Translations under genes and position numbers: made by a program
Part shown: positions 24,785-36,560 of the stretch, one piece after another
Layout: each line of letters starts with the position of its first letter
Numbering within the stretch: the stretch's first letter is position 1
Notes under the pieces: generated by a model
Seen by the model: the letters and a program-made list of their open reading frames with translations, nothing else
What the model was told of the DNA's origin: nothing
The model's database searches: none
DNA from: Cinclus cinclus
Lineage: Eukaryota > Chordata > Aves > Passeriformes > Cinclidae
NCBI RefSeq assembly: GCF_963662255.1
Contig: NC_085055.1
Span: 8,625,102-8,689,101 of the forward strand
Direction of reading: 5' to 3'
DNA length: 64,000 bases

Positions 24785-25165
24785 TAACTCCTAAGTGGTA
24801 AAGCTGGCCTAATTAGTCTGTTTAATCTTCTCCCATAAATCACTCCTCCCCATTCCCTGCAGACTATCGGCAGCATCTGAAGTCATTAGTTAATTTAAAC
24901 CTGGGAGTTCACACGTTGGCTTATCAGAGCCATCTCCTTTCCCCGCTAAGCGCTTGCTCGGTGCATCCCTGGCTGCTGCTAGATCCGATCTGCGCCCGCT
25001 TTGAAGCCGTGATGGGCTGCCAGCAGGCGAGGTGCTGCCTGTTTCCCTGCCTGCTTCGCTGCCTGCTGGCAGGTGGGAGGGGAGATGGAGATCCTGCTTC
25101 TCCCCTTCCCTGCGCTCCCCGTTTTTTGAACTTCTCCTCTGACTCATCCATTTGACTTGATGTTT
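24785..25165. promoter_or_regulatory. Candidate enhancer with homeodomain and GATA words
   Basis: The palindromic homeodomain word CTAATTAG lies at 24809-24816, GTTAATTTAAAC at 24889-24900 and CTTATC (GATA on the minus strand) at 24920-24925. These are followed by CpG-containing unique sequence (GCTAAGCGCTTGCTCGG, AGATCCGATCTGCGCC). The stretch contains no repeat. A homeodomain palindrome, an AT-rich half and a CpG-retaining half within 380 bases make it one of the better enhancer candidates in the intergenic region. Confidence 0.3.
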
Positions 25166-25257
25166 TCACCTTTGTTTTACAAATAGCAGTTTGCCCGAAT
25201 GCTGGAAGGAGAAGGCAGCTCCGATGCTGCTGCAGCTTCCCTGGCTGCCAGGGGAAG

Positions 25258-25310
25258 TAATAGAATCATCTGGGTTGGAAAAGATCACCTGTAAGATCAC
25301 CGAGTCAGGT
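25258..25310 (-). mobile_element. CR1 LINE 3'-terminal fragment, antisense
   Basis: TAATAGAATCATCTGGGTTGG followed by AAAAGATCACCTGTAAGATCA and CCGAGTCA is the reverse complement of the avian CR1 3' end, whose sense form ends in CCAACC...ATGATTCTAT. Only about 50 bases remain, consistent with severe 5' truncation. It is younger-looking than the relics at 7, 8, 14, 36 and 44 kb. Confidence 0.8.
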
Positions 25311-26799
25311 GAGTGGGGTCCTGGGGAGGAAGCTGGTGGGTACCCAGTCTGCCCTTGTACCTGGCAGGGATGTGGGAAACCTGGAATTACTGCAGGTTGA
25401 CCATGGGAAGTGCAGACTTGGCCAGGAATCCCACTAGTAGCTTGTATTGCCCATTGGTTGTACTGTCACTTCTCCGTCGTCTTCTCCTCTTCCTCCCTGG
25501 GTCTCCAGCCCGAAGGGAGCAGGACTCCCCAAGTCTCTGGGGTGGTACGTCCCCACCTACATGGGAATCAGGGATTCCTAAAGTGAGCTCTGTTGGTTTG
25601 GGGGCAATGCTGACAGCCTGGGCACACACCTGTCCTTTCCTCTGCATGGGCAGGTGGCAGCGAGCCCGAGGGTCTTGGCAGAGCCGGCAACACAAATGCT
25701 CAGTTCCTGGTGCAAGATGGGAGGGGGAAAGTGGGGGGTTTGGTAGCAGGACTGGGGAGACCTGACAGCAACAGGGTCTGGTGGCTCCCAGCTGTTTTTG
25801 CAGGGAGCACTGTAGGGTGGGAGTCATCCCAGGCACTGGGTGCCACGCTGCACCCATAAGCAGGAAGCACCCTGGCTGGGTGCCCTGCACAGGCAGAGCC
25901 CTGCCCACAGAGCAGCTCAGGGTATCCCCCTCCCACAACAGCACCCCCAGGGCAGCCCCACATTAGGGCAGCAGCCAGGACGGCACCCACTGGCACAGCA
26001 CACGTCACCCACTGCCCCTGAGGGGTCTCTACGTGAGCTGGCACCTCGAGCGTGGGGTGTGGGTGATGCTGTACACCTGGAGGGTACATGTCCTCTCAGA
26101 GCACCCTCTGCACCCCTGGGCTCTGCTCATGTTGCTCCCGGCTGGGTGAGGGACAGCTGCTCACCCTGGGACCTGCCAATCCAGGCTGCTTCCAAGAATG
26201 TTCTGCGCATCCCAGGGGAACAGTGACTGACAGCACAGAAGAACCAGCACATACAGCTTTTTGGGGATGCATTTTTGGTCAGAGTGCCCTGAAGCAGCCC
26301 CTTTAGAGCATACTGGTGGTTTCAGGAGGGGAAACAGTGCCTGTGCTCCTCGGCTGACTTTGTGGCTGCCCTCTTCCTCCCACTTTCCTGTTTCAAGGGG
26401 GAGCTGCAGCCGTGTTTGGTTTTGTAGTCCAGGCTCTGGATTTATTGCTTCCAGGTCTTCATGTGTTCGTTCAAGAAATGAAAGATGGCCGGGTGAGCCT
26501 GCTTTCTACTTCTCTGGCCTTCCTTCTGCAGCCCACAGGGGATCCTTCAGTCTTTGGATGATGCCTCCCTTCACAGGCACCCAAACACTGCCTGAGTGGG
26601 ACACATCCATGGGGGCTGATGTCCTGGGCAGGTGTTAAAGCCCTGGGTGTCAAGGATGACATGGGGGAAAGAGCTGGTACAACCCTGGGCACTCCCAGGC
26701 ACTACAGACCGTGCTGGGGAACAGCACGGGGTGACGTGGGGTCCTGTCTGGGAGTGCTCGAGTTGTCCCCTGTCCCCAGGCTGTCGCTGCCCTTCTGCT

Positions 26800-27010
26800 G
26801 CGGCCGGAAGACATGAGCTCCCGCTAAAGGATATTTCAACCAGACGGAGAGGCTGCGGCAGCCGGGGGAACGCGCAGCAGGAGGGGACAGGGACAGAACG
26901 CGTCAGAGACCAGAGAAGATAATTTACAGTGGAATGTAAATAGAGCAGCAGCAGCACGCTGCTCCGCGGGGCGTGTCACCCCGCTCCTGGCTCCGGAACA
27001 CGGGTTAGAG
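26800..27010. promoter_or_regulatory. CpG-rich element with two back-to-back hairpins
   Basis: The segment has far more CpG than its surroundings. GAGCAG (26943-26948) pairs with CTGCTC (26959-26964). Immediately after, GCGGGG (26966-26971) pairs with CCCCGC (26979-26984) around the loop CGTGTCA. Upstream lie GGATATTTCAACC, GATAATTTACAG and GGAATGTAAATAG (TEAD-like GGAATG, FOX-like GTAAATA). It could be a regulatory element or a small orphan CpG island. No transcript is evident. Confidence 0.28.
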
Positions 27011-28309
27011 CTGCCCAGGACCGCTCAGGACCCTGCCGTGCCAGAACCTACATCTCACCTGGGCACTGTGCAGAGGTGAGGAAGAGGAGGAAGAAGAGGG
27101 TCAGGGGCTGCTGCAGCAGTGTGCTGCAGCCAGTGCCAGTGCTGCTGTTCCTGCTGTCCGCTTTGAGGTACCACAGGTTACACATCCACTGCACAGGGAT
27201 GGAGTCTCAGCCTTCCCTAATAATCCAAAGAATCAATAGCAGTGTCATGGATGTGCAGAACAACAGCTCCGAGCTGAGAGGGGAACTTCTCAGCAGGATT
27301 AACTCTGAAACCTAGTGACAACACTTTAAGTATCTGTGCTATCTATGTCCCTGCTGCTCATTCTAGCAGATAGTTCTTACTAATGAGCTTTACTCAACAG
27401 CACTAGATTTGTCTGTAAGAGCATATTCCAGGGATCAAAAAATAAGGTTTAGGATGCAAATATTCTGTGCAATATCCAGATTTAAATGTTTTTTATTTCC
27501 TTACTCCAGGGAAAATTTTTAAAGGAAGCGAGGAGAGATCCTCTAGAATGTGAGACAGAGACAATTTTTCAAAAACCAAATAACATCACAGTTTTGGTTT
27601 TGGTTGTTTGGGGTTTTTTTAGGTTATAACCATGGAATTTGGAAAAGTTCCCTTCTGTTCACCCGGGGCAAAATGCCCCTGCCCTGGGGAGCAGGTCAGG
27701 CTTGTCCATTCCTCTCTGGTTATAGAATATCACTGGGGAAGCCATGGGCATGCTAATGGGTGCCAGGACTGGTGGCACAGGGTGAACCCCAGCCAGCCAC
27801 CTCACTTCCCAGGGCAGAGGATGCTCAGCAGATGGATGGTCTGTGGCAGGTGACAAAGAGACTCAAATAAGTCCCTAAACTGTTCAACCCATGCTGGTAA
27901 ATGGCTCCTCCTTTGTCCTAAGGTTGGACCCCAGTGCAAGGACCTGATCTCAGACACAGATGCTGGGAGAATTCACACCCCAAGACAGGTTGTTTTTCAG
28001 TTTTCTTTAATCTTCCACATGTCTTTTTTTTTTTCTTTCTCAGTTTGAGGCAGGAGTACTAACTGCTAAGGATGCATATGGAATTTGAATATGAATGATA
28101 AGAACAGCTGTGTATATCTATTATGAATGAACATAAACAGAAATGTATAAACTGAGATTTTTGGGGCTTTTGGAAGAATTAGTGCCTTTGTTCCTGGATT
28201 TTTTTCCTATCAAAGTTTGAACCAAAGCCCATTAGCCTGGACTTTCCCGCAGCCGACCAAGCCAGGAGCTTCATTTCGTCCTGGCTCTGAGCCATGCTGA
28301 ATTCTCCTC

Positions 28310-28690
28310 AACAGCTCAGTGAGCCCTAATCCTAACAAATTTACCCAGAGAAGTGGGTCTCTTATTACACAGTCTAATTTGAATGCTTTCCAAGGTTAAT
28401 TTCAGCTCCCTCTCCCTCTCCAAACACGCCTGCCCCTCCAGAGCCAGTTCCCCCTTTCTCCAGCTCCCCCCCCAGCTCCCTGTTAGCACCAGCTGGGGGG
28501 GAGAAGCCCCCTTCACCACCGAGATGGTTTTTAAACGAGAAAATAATGGGATGTGTGTCCCTGGGTCCGGGCTCTGCCTGGAGGGTTTCTTAATGCCGAG
28601 CGACTTCCTCCGCAAATTAATTGCAACTTTCGTTGGGCGAAAATAGCCCTGGAAGCCCCTTCCCCACAGGCTCTTCCGCACGTGATATTG
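28310..28690. promoter_or_regulatory. Candidate enhancer flanking a C-rich core
   Basis: The left part (28330-28400) reads AACAAATTTACCC, TCTTATTACACAG, TCTAATTTGAATGC. The right part (28590-28650) reads TTAATGCCGAGCGAC, GCAAATTAATTGCAA, CTTTCGTTGGGCG. The two AT-rich, CpG-retaining halves flank a C/T-rich middle. The near-palindrome GCAAATTAATTGC resembles paired homeodomain sites. Good candidate by composition; unproven. Confidence 0.3.
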
Positions 28691-29048
28691 CTCAGTTCAT
28701 AATCTGATTCCTATGACTCTGTTCCTTCCTTCCTGTCCCCAGCGTGCCAGTGAGTGCCCACGAGGGGCCAGCAGGGTGACCCACCTGGCAGCCGTGCCAT
28801 GGCCGGGGAGCATCGCTGCCGCCTGGCCGAGACAGCCCTGGCTCTTGCTTTGCAACAGAATGTGCAAGAAAACCTCAGCGTGGGGAAACTGAAACCTGGC
28901 CCAGTTCAGGGAGCAGCTGTCAGATCCATTAGGGAAGGGATAGAGAAGGAACCAGCTATGCCTGGTGGACGGCGATTGCAGGGGAGGGGTGGTGGGGTGG
29001 CAGGGGTACACAGCAGGGGGTTAAAAGGGACAGAACAAGCAGCAGCAG

Positions 29049-29280
29049 GTTTAGACTGAAAGAGGGTCAATTTAGATTCAATATAATGAGTGAGGTTTTT
29101 TTACATTGGAGATGGTAAAACACTGGCACAGGCTGCCCAGAGAGGTGGTGAAGGCCCCACCCCAGGCTCTGATGGGGCTCTGACTACCTGAATTGGCTGA
29201 AGATCCCCCTGCCCATAGCAAGGGGGTTGGACTAGATGGCATTTAAACATCCAACCCAAACCATTCTGTGATTCTATAAT
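29049..29280 (+). mobile_element. CR1 LINE, 5'-truncated copy, sense
   Basis: The sequence follows the avian CR1 3' region in order: TTTAGACTGAAAGAGGGTC, GAGATGGTAAAACACTGGCAC, AGGCTGCCCAGAGAGGTGG, GGGGGTTGGACTAGATGGC and finally CAACCCAAACCATTCTGTG then ATTCTATAATG. The last segment is the CR1 3' terminus with its short ATTCTATG-type tail. About 230 bases survive, which is typical of 5' truncation on insertion. It carries no intact coding part. This copy is the best evidence that the host is a bird. Confidence 0.93.
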
Positions 29281-32200
29281 GGGAAAGTTAGGTGGAAAAA
29301 GTGTACAGAGGATCCAGGAGGCCACCTCACCCACCAGCCCACCTGGATGTGGCCCCAGGGATAATTTCTGCTGGCTTTTACCTGAAAGAAGCAGAGACTT
29401 GCCCCACCACCTGGGCTGGGGGGTTGTGCTGGGTCATGGTAGGTGTGGAACGGCAACTCTGCAGCCCTGGGACAGGGGTTTTCCACATGTCCTCAGGCAG
29501 TGAAGTCCCAGGTGCATGGGGCAGAGTGCTCCTGCCATGGAACTCAGATTCACCCTGCTCACTCTCTTCTCCTTTCCTCACTTTTTTCTTTTTTATACTC
29601 CGTTAATGCTTTCAACAGGTGGTGCAATATTTCATCACCCTGGCAGGAGATGGGGCAGAGAAGGGGTTGGGGATGTGCCCTGTGTCATGCCAGGGTGGCT
29701 GAGCTGGGCTGGAGTGCCAGTGGGATGATAGCAACGCTGGGCTCTTCCCATCAGTGATTCCATGAAGATGTCCTCTCTGAAGTGCTTCTGCTGTCACATC
29801 CTGCTGCCAGGTAACCTCCTGTGCCTGCTCCTTGTCCCTCGGAGCCTTGCTGCCCGGCGGTCACCTCGCTGAGTGGATACCCATGTCTGATGATTTTGCT
29901 CCAGGCGTACGAGCTGCACATATCAAAGCTGAGCCACATCTTTTCTCCTGGCTGTTCCTGCCTCTGAATCCTGACTGCGGGGTGTCTGCAGTGTGGGTTG
30001 GGTTCCCCGGCACTGTGGGTTGTGGTGGATTTAGGGTGCCAGCTTCGGGGTGAGGGGCACCCTGGGGTAGGTCTCTGGAGTGCAGGTTGGAAGGACCAGC
30101 ACAGATGTGGCCCTATCTGCCAGGAGGATGCTGGTCACTGCTGTAAGGTCAACCTTAAATAATGGGAATAATAAAAATAAGGCTGCCTGGAGGAAAGGAG
30201 AGAGCAAACTGAATCCTAATGAGATCGCATGGACACATCAGCATGACCATTTCATGGAAATAATTTTAAAAAGGAAAAAAAAAGAGCACCAAGTTTAGAT
30301 CAAAGGATTTGGGACACAGCAGCCAGGGCACAATCCCACAAGGACACCCTGGGAAAGGACATCCCGACTGAGATCCCACATCCATGAGCTGCTCCTGCCC
30401 TGTTGAGCTAGGGAAGGTCTGGGGCACCCCTTGACTACAGAGGGTGTGGGAAAAGAGCCCAAAGGATTGAGGGAGATGCTGCTTCATTCAGGATGGGGAC
30501 TGGTATCTTGTCACCAGCTTTACTGCAACTGGGTGCTGTCCCTGGTGTGAAGGGGCAGAACATTTGCTTTTATGGATGGCTGAAACTTAGCAAGTTGTGG
30601 TGGCAAACACTGAAAGAGGAAGTTTTAGAAGGGAAATAAAACATTAGTATTTCAGGGCTTAAGGCAGTCCTCAGTGCAAAGGCAAGAAAATAATTAATGC
30701 TGTAGATGGAGAAATAACCAGCATTAAATGGCAGTGGGGCAAGCACAGGTACAAGGGGCCACAAGAGGAGGATGGGCAAGGGCTCTCCAGGAGATGACAA
30801 GGAATGAGCCTGGAGGCCCCCAGCAACCCCCCCAGCACACCACCAAACCCCAGCAGCACCGTATTTCAGGGGGGGCTGTGCCTGCAATAGCCCTGCCCTC
30901 CTCCTCCTCGGCTGGGCTCCACTGGCCACAGGCCAGGTGAAACGCTCCCCCGAGCACGACGGGGACTGGTCCAACCCCGTACAGCTCCAATTATCCCTGG
31001 CTGGAGACTTTCCAGGAATCCCATCCCCTCTCCCTCCACCGACCCTGCCTCCCCCAGCCTCCCCCCCTCAAAGCAATTTGACTTTTATAGTAATAACTTC
31101 TGAACCCTGGACTGGGGCCGTGCCAAGGAAAGCAGCAGAAAACAATGTGATGGGCCTCGGCAGGCGCGGAAACTCCAGCAACCGAGACCAGCCCTAAAAT
31201 AACTTTTGAGTGATGGTTATTTATTCTGGGAGAAAGTTCGTTCATTCACAATTTGGAGGGGAGATAAATGAGGGCGGGCTGGGGCTGCACAGCAGCAGCA
31301 CGCCACGGCTGCGGATGCAGGGCGCCTGCAGCGCCAGGGCAGCCAGCTCACCACGGTCCTCCTGCCCACATCCTGCTGGAAAACCCTTTCTAAAGGTATT
31401 TGGGTTCATCTGAAAGCCCTGGCCTCAGGTGGAGGAGTCCATCTCAAGGCTGGGGGGGTCTGCATATGCCACCAGGTGCAGGGGGCTGCACTTTGAGTTT
31501 TTGTGCCTGCGCATGTTTCAGCTTTCCTGGGCATGCTATTCAGCATGGTGGCTGTGCCACATGCCACTGGCTTGCTCACCTGCACCTGGGCTCTGCACAC
31601 TGAAGCCACAGTTGTCCAATGGGCAGCAGGTGGTGCAGGCAAACTCCAGCAGGAAGAGACAGCATCCTGCTGCCAGTTCTGTTGAGTATCCATGTATGCG
31701 CGGCAGCTGTCAGCCAACATCAGCTGGGCAAGCAACAAGTGGTGCAACCTCAGTAATTCTGCAGCTCTGAGCTGCCACAGCTTCCCTGCAATGCACAGGA
31801 GCTGAACCAGAACTCCCAGAGAAGCCTTGAGCAGCCTGGGCAACCCTGGGCACTTCTGAATCAGGGACACTCCAAAGAAGGAAGCCAGACAGACAGCCCT
31901 CAGCACTGCCTCATGTCTGCTCATGCAAGTGTTTTATGGTCCCTGTCACCATGGGCTGGGCACTCGCTGGGAGCTGAAGTGCAGTGGTGATTCTGCCAGA
32001 CAAGGCTCAGGCTGCCTGTGCTGTCCTCAGGGTGGTTGACTGGCTTCCCTTGGCAGGTTGGGAGAACAAATGCTGGGGAGACCTGGTCTCTCCCTGCTGG
32101 GTGACAGGGGTGACAGAGACCTTGCAGCGTGGCTCTGTGGGCAGCCAGTTAGGAGAGGGACAGACAGTGACTTGACTGGGTATGAGAGCCTTACCAGCTT

Positions 32201-33099
32201 TGTGTGCAGATCATCTCCAAGAATGATAAACATCCAAGACTACCTGCCCATGAGCATCTCAGGGGCAAAGGTTGATCCTCGTCCACTGTGGCATGATGCC
32301 ACAGTGACAGGGGACATCATTGCCATCATCACCTACCCTGCACATCAGATCTTGGAAAGTGCACTGTTCTGGAGAGGGAAGATGCCACCATATCCCCTCC
32401 TACCAAGAGAACAACTGCCCTTGCCTGGGCCACCCCCTCTCCTACTGCCTCCAGGCTGGGGGACCTTGCTAAGTGCCACCAACTATTTTTGCTTTGGAAT
32501 GACATGTGGACACATTGGAGCTGGGGGCCTGGAGCTGCAAAAAGGGATGATTCAGTGCTGCCCTTTGCAGAGCGAGGAGGATACCACTTTATGTTTAGCA
32601 ACACAGTCACTCTGGAATTGGATAAACTGTCACCCAGCTGCCCTTGTGTGGAGACAGCAGGGTTAACGCGCGGCCACACACGGGGCAGAAGCAGCCCTTG
32701 GCAATGCCGGCCAGCACACACAGCTTCCTTTGTGGCACAGTGCCTGCGATGGTGAGACTGGCCCTGCTGGGCCACATCCCTCATCCTGCCAGGCAGGAAA
32801 GGCTCCGGCCCCATGCTTCTCCTTGCCTCTCCACATCCCCTGCCCTCTGCCCTGCCACTGCTGTGGACAGCCCCGTGCTTGCCAGATGACTTCCAGACTC
32901 GCTCGTGATCTTGGCAGGCAGCTCAGAGTCCTACTAGTCATCATTATAATGATTATTTGTGTCTTCCCAGCTCAGAAGGGCTTTCCCCTTACCTCGCCCC
33001 TGGCCTCAAGCCAGGTGGGACTGTGGACAGAGAAAGGGGAGAGGGCAGCATCCTGCACTGTCAGGGCAGGGGACTGCAGTAGGATGCAGGAGATGGGGC

Positions 33100-33340
33100 A
33101 AAAGGAAGGACAGATCTTGTCCCTCCTCCTGAATGTCAGATTGGAAATCAACACCCTCTTGGTTAATTCATTAGCTTTGATTAGCAGCTCTGAAGCTCGG
33201 ACCAGCTAAAGGGCTCCTTCCCTCTGGTTAATCTCCAAGAGGAGTTCAGCAAGGTTATCTGAACCAGGAATGGCGAGGGAAGGATGGGCATAAGTGCAAT
33301 TGAATTAGGATGCTGTTAAATGAAGAGGCCAAACTGAGAC
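33100..33340. promoter_or_regulatory. Candidate enhancer with a TCF/LEF word
   Basis: Contains GGAAATCAACACC, CTTGGTTAATTCATTAGC, then CTTTGAT (33175-33181), a perfect TCF/LEF core, inside the partly palindromic AGCTTTGATTAGCAGCT. GGTTAATCTCC and CAAGGTTATCTG (GATA on the minus strand) follow. EPHB3 is a known Wnt/TCF target in mammals, which makes the TCF word of interest. However, such 7-mers occur here at about the number expected by chance. Confidence 0.25.
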
Positions 33341-34301
33341 AGAATATGGCCATTGCAAAATGTCCCCATGGCTAAAATATGGGTTAGAGCATCATTAAAA
33401 CACAGGGCAGAACACGGCACTGTGGTTGCATTCATCTGGGTTGGGGCTGGGAGCTGGGGCAGCAAGTCCCTGTGGACACCAGCCCAGCCTGGGGTCTTGT
33501 TTGCCATGCTCCATCCCATGCAGATCCCTTCACCAACACCTTAATCTCCATATTGAGTTGCATTTTCCTCCAAGTGGGGGTTCCTCTGCAGCCTGGATTT
33601 TGTTGTTGATTAAATTAGCTCAGCAGTAACCTGTTTGTGATGATGATGTGAGGTAGAGACCTTCAGTGTTTTCATTAAAATGTACATGTATATATTTGTT
33701 TTCTGTGGTTATGAATGTAATTCCACAATCCACTGAGGAGCTGGTAATTTTCTGGCTGAGGTGGGAAGTTGCTGACATCTTGTGATACATGACAAGATTG
33801 ATTGTATTTGCTTACCCTTTAACCTAATAAAGAAAAATAATGTTCCTTAGTCTCACTAATTCTGTATAAACTTGGATGTTGCTTTAAATCAGCTGGAAGT
33901 GTAGGCAGTGAACCGTATCATTGCTGGGGCAGGAATCTTGCTCCTTAGGCTGTCCCCAGTTCCCAGGTGAGGGGGACCAGCATGGCAGCATTGTCCCCAA
34001 GGATGCCCAGCACCTCTGGGTCTGAGAGGACTGTGGCAGTTGTGGTAGGGAGGTGGCCTCTGCACCCTGTGCATCCTGCTGGCTGGGAAAGCATTAACCA
34101 ATTTACTGCTAATCGTGTTATCACCAGCACATCTGGGCAGCTGCTGGGGCAGCACAGGCCAAAGCAAACACAGCCCAGTGCCCTGAGGACACGGAGCAGT
34201 CAGAGGCAGTTGTGCCTACTCTGGGGTTTCCAGGTCCCATATCACAGTGGTCCAGTTAGCCTCTGGAAGGAAGGAAGCTCCACAGGACAAATCCAGCCAG
34301 T

Positions 34302-34316
34302 ACTGCAGGGGGCAGG
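34302..34316 (+). promoter_or_regulatory. CTCF-like core motif
   Basis: ACTGCAGGGGGCAGG contains the CTCF core AGGGGGCAG intact and matches 12 of 15 positions of the usual consensus. The positions before the core are poor. Weak; listed because CTCF sites often bound regulatory deserts. Confidence 0.2.
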
Positions 34317-34958
34317 AGGAATGCTGCAGCAGGGAGGGTGGAAGCTGCCCTGGTTGAAATTTGGGCTGGTGTCCTGACACCAGTGCCTGGTTGACTTGGG
34401 TGTATTGCACAGCGGGGACCATGCCTGCAAAACATCTGCCTTCTTTCTCTGGGAGATCAGATGTAAGAGGTGAAGGAGCAAGTTGGGTGTCAGGGTGCAT
34501 GTGGCAGTAGGTCTGCCACCCCAACACATCACCCCCTCCATCCTCCCTCCCTGGGGACATCTTTCCTCTCCAGGGAAGAAATTACAGGGCAGGGCAGCAA
34601 TGCCACTACAACACAGCTCCTCTCAGTTACCCATCCCTCCTCTGGGGAATCATCAATCCTGATTTGTTCTTAGTTCCTCAGCCCTGCACCTGTCTTGGCT
34701 TCTGCAAACTTCTCCACAGCACAGCACACAGCAAACAGGGCATACAACACATGTCCCCAGGCCAACAGCAACGGGGCATTGCATTGTCCCAAAGTGATGG
34801 ACTGTGCCCACGACAGAGTGCCCCTGACCTGGGCATGTGTGGGTGAAAGTGCTGAAGCCTGGGGAAAGGTTTTTCCCTGCTCTGAAGCAGAGCTGGCAGG
34901 GGCTGCTCACCTGCCCAGCGTGGTGGTTTGCCAGCCAGCTGCCAACCAGCTGAGAATT

Positions 34959-34978
34959 GCCTTTGCCTTTGCCTTTGC
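34959..34978 (+). repeat. (GCCTTT)3 hexamer run
   Basis: Three exact copies of GCCTTT followed by GC form a short tandem repeat. The AT-rich element at 34985 starts directly after it. Confidence 0.8.
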
Positions 34979-34984
34979 TGGTGT

Positions 34985-35170
34985 GCTTAAAAATAACCTG
35001 CTAGCTTGTCAAGGTTATAAAGGGAGAGAGAACAAATTGCTTTCTGGGTTGATTAAACTGCTCAGCGTGGCTGCGCACGCGGCGCTCTCCGTACGGCTGG
35101 GACAGAGTCTGGCGCGCTAATTTACACTCGGAGGTTCCTGCGCTAATAAGGGCTTGATGAGCTGCCTCCT
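34985..35170. promoter_or_regulatory. Candidate enhancer with retained CpGs
   Basis: The block goes from CTTAAAAATAACCTGC, CAAGGTTATAAAGGG and GTTGATTAAACTGC into CpG-dense unique sequence (GCTGCGCACGCGGCGC, CCGTACGGC, GGCGCGCTAATTTACACTCG) and then GCGCTAATAAGGGC. Two AT-rich homeobox-like ends around a CpG-rich middle are unusual in this window. It could also be a cryptic promoter, but no first exon with a donor is recognisable. Confidence 0.3.
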
Positions 35171-35559
35171 CATACCCTCATCACCGGCCCCTTCGAGCAA
35201 CGCTTGTCTGGGCCCTGAGGCAGCTGGGGCACTTTGTCTATTCAAAACGCCTTTTTTGTCGCTGTTGTTGTTGCCTTTCTGTTGCTTTTGAGCAGTGCCA
35301 TGTCCAGAACTGCCCTGGAGCCACTGGACCAAATCTCCGGAGGATTTCAGCAGGTCCCTGCTTCATCCCAGGGCAGCTGGGGCAGTACAGGCAGAAGCAT
35401 ACTCCAAAACTCAGCTGCAAGGAGAAAAACCCACCTGTGGCCACAAATTGCTGCCAGATATTTCTCCGTGCTGGTGCAACAGCCGCCCTCGCCACCGCGC
35501 CGCTCAGCATCACCCCACGATGCTGCCTCCACAACGGGGTCTCCGTGCTTGAAGGATGT

Positions 35560-35880
35560 TTCCAAATATAACCAGCCCCTCGCCTACCCCCTCCCTCCCT
35601 CTACAACTTTCTGGGAAAATCCCTTTCTGCCTAAAATTATCCAGATGTGCTTTACAGCTCGAGGGGAGTTTGTGGGAAAAATACGAGGTTCACTGGATGA
35701 GATGTTTCCTGAAGTGTGGGGCTGGGAGCTGGTTCCACTTTGGAGCAGACCCGCGCCGCTCACGCGCCGCCACTGCCAGAGCTTGGCTTAGTTAGTTAAA
35801 CCAGATTGAGTTTATCTCTTAATAAGAACTAGGGAATGAAAGCACTTTTTCTTCTTTCTAACGTTTTTTTAAAATTCATA
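35560..35880. promoter_or_regulatory. Candidate regulatory island
   Basis: Unique sequence with AAATCCCTTTCTGCC, TAAAATTATCCAGATG, then CpG-rich CCCGCGCCGCTCACGCGCCG, followed by TTAGTTAGTTAAACCAG, GAGTTTATCTC and TTAATAAGAAC. It lies 400 bases after the island at 34985-35170, so the two may form one composite element. No exon is seen. Confidence 0.22.
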
Positions 35881-36229
35881 CTCCGTGTTGGGGAAAGGTG
35901 GAAAAGGATTTACTAAGCAGACTGGTGCCTCCTAGCACTCTGGCTCTGGTGTCCTTCTGGTAGGTGTCCTTTGTGGTTTATGTAGTTTATCAGCTCTGTG
36001 GGCTCCTACTGATACCCTGCACCCCAAAGGGCATTGCAAGGAGCTGACATCAGGGATCCATCCAGGGGCCAAATTTGGGACCAAATTGTGCAAAGCAGGG
36101 CAGGGGCTGCATCCTTCAACTGATGAAGGAATTTTCAGTGATGACAAAGCAGCGGTGGGTGCAGACCCTGGGGTAGGGGCTTCACAGAAATTGTAGCAAT
36201 TTGCTGTCTCTGCCACTCTAAATCCTGTC

Positions 36230-36560
36230 TAATTATACCAAGTGCAGCATCTGACATTAATTTGTTACAGTGTGTTTGTATAGAGCACCAGACATTTTGG
36301 GGACGGATTTAAGAGCAGCCTTCAGATCTTTGCCCTTGCAATCCACTGCCAGTCACAAACTACTGCATTCGGCCTCCTAGTTACCTGCCTACATTGGAAA
36401 ATTGGTTATTTTGAAGTCAAAAATATTCTTATTACTTACATCTACAATCAATTTACAAATGCAAAATTCAAGGCTGCATTCAGGCATCTTTGGGGGAAAA
36501 ACAATAAAAGATTAAAAGAAATATTGGCCCTCTTTGCTCCTAGCTGCCCTTTTCAGTCTC
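36230..36560. promoter_or_regulatory. AT-rich island, candidate enhancer or old repeat
   Basis: The left end (TTGTTACAGTGTGTTTGTATA then GAGCACCAGACATTTTGGGG, 36260-36303) resembles an old reptile interspersed repeat I cannot name. The rest (TTGGTTATTTTGAAGTC, CTACAATCAATTTACAAATGC, AACAATAAAAGATTAAAAG) is AT-rich and unique here. It may be a single old element, or an enhancer next to a relic. Confidence 0.2.

Larger units (their letters stand above)
25166..29048. other. Intergenic sequence, no gene recognised
   Basis: Holds the short antisense CR1 end (25258-25310), a structured CpG-rich element (26800-27010) and a candidate enhancer (28310-28690), all listed separately. An octamer-type ATGCAAAT lies at 27453-27460. 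AT-rich unremarkable sequence fills 27300-28250. No exon or RNA gene can be supported; open frames around 25.3-26.9 kb occur on both strands and show no domain. Confidence 0.6.

Noticed and set aside
28758..28772. CTCF-like CCACGAGGGGCCAGC
   Set aside because: A key core position (the second G of the GGC) is C, which normally abolishes binding.
32058..32666. 202-codon + strand open frame
   Set aside because: No domain, no plausible splice or promoter context, and overlapping antisense frames.
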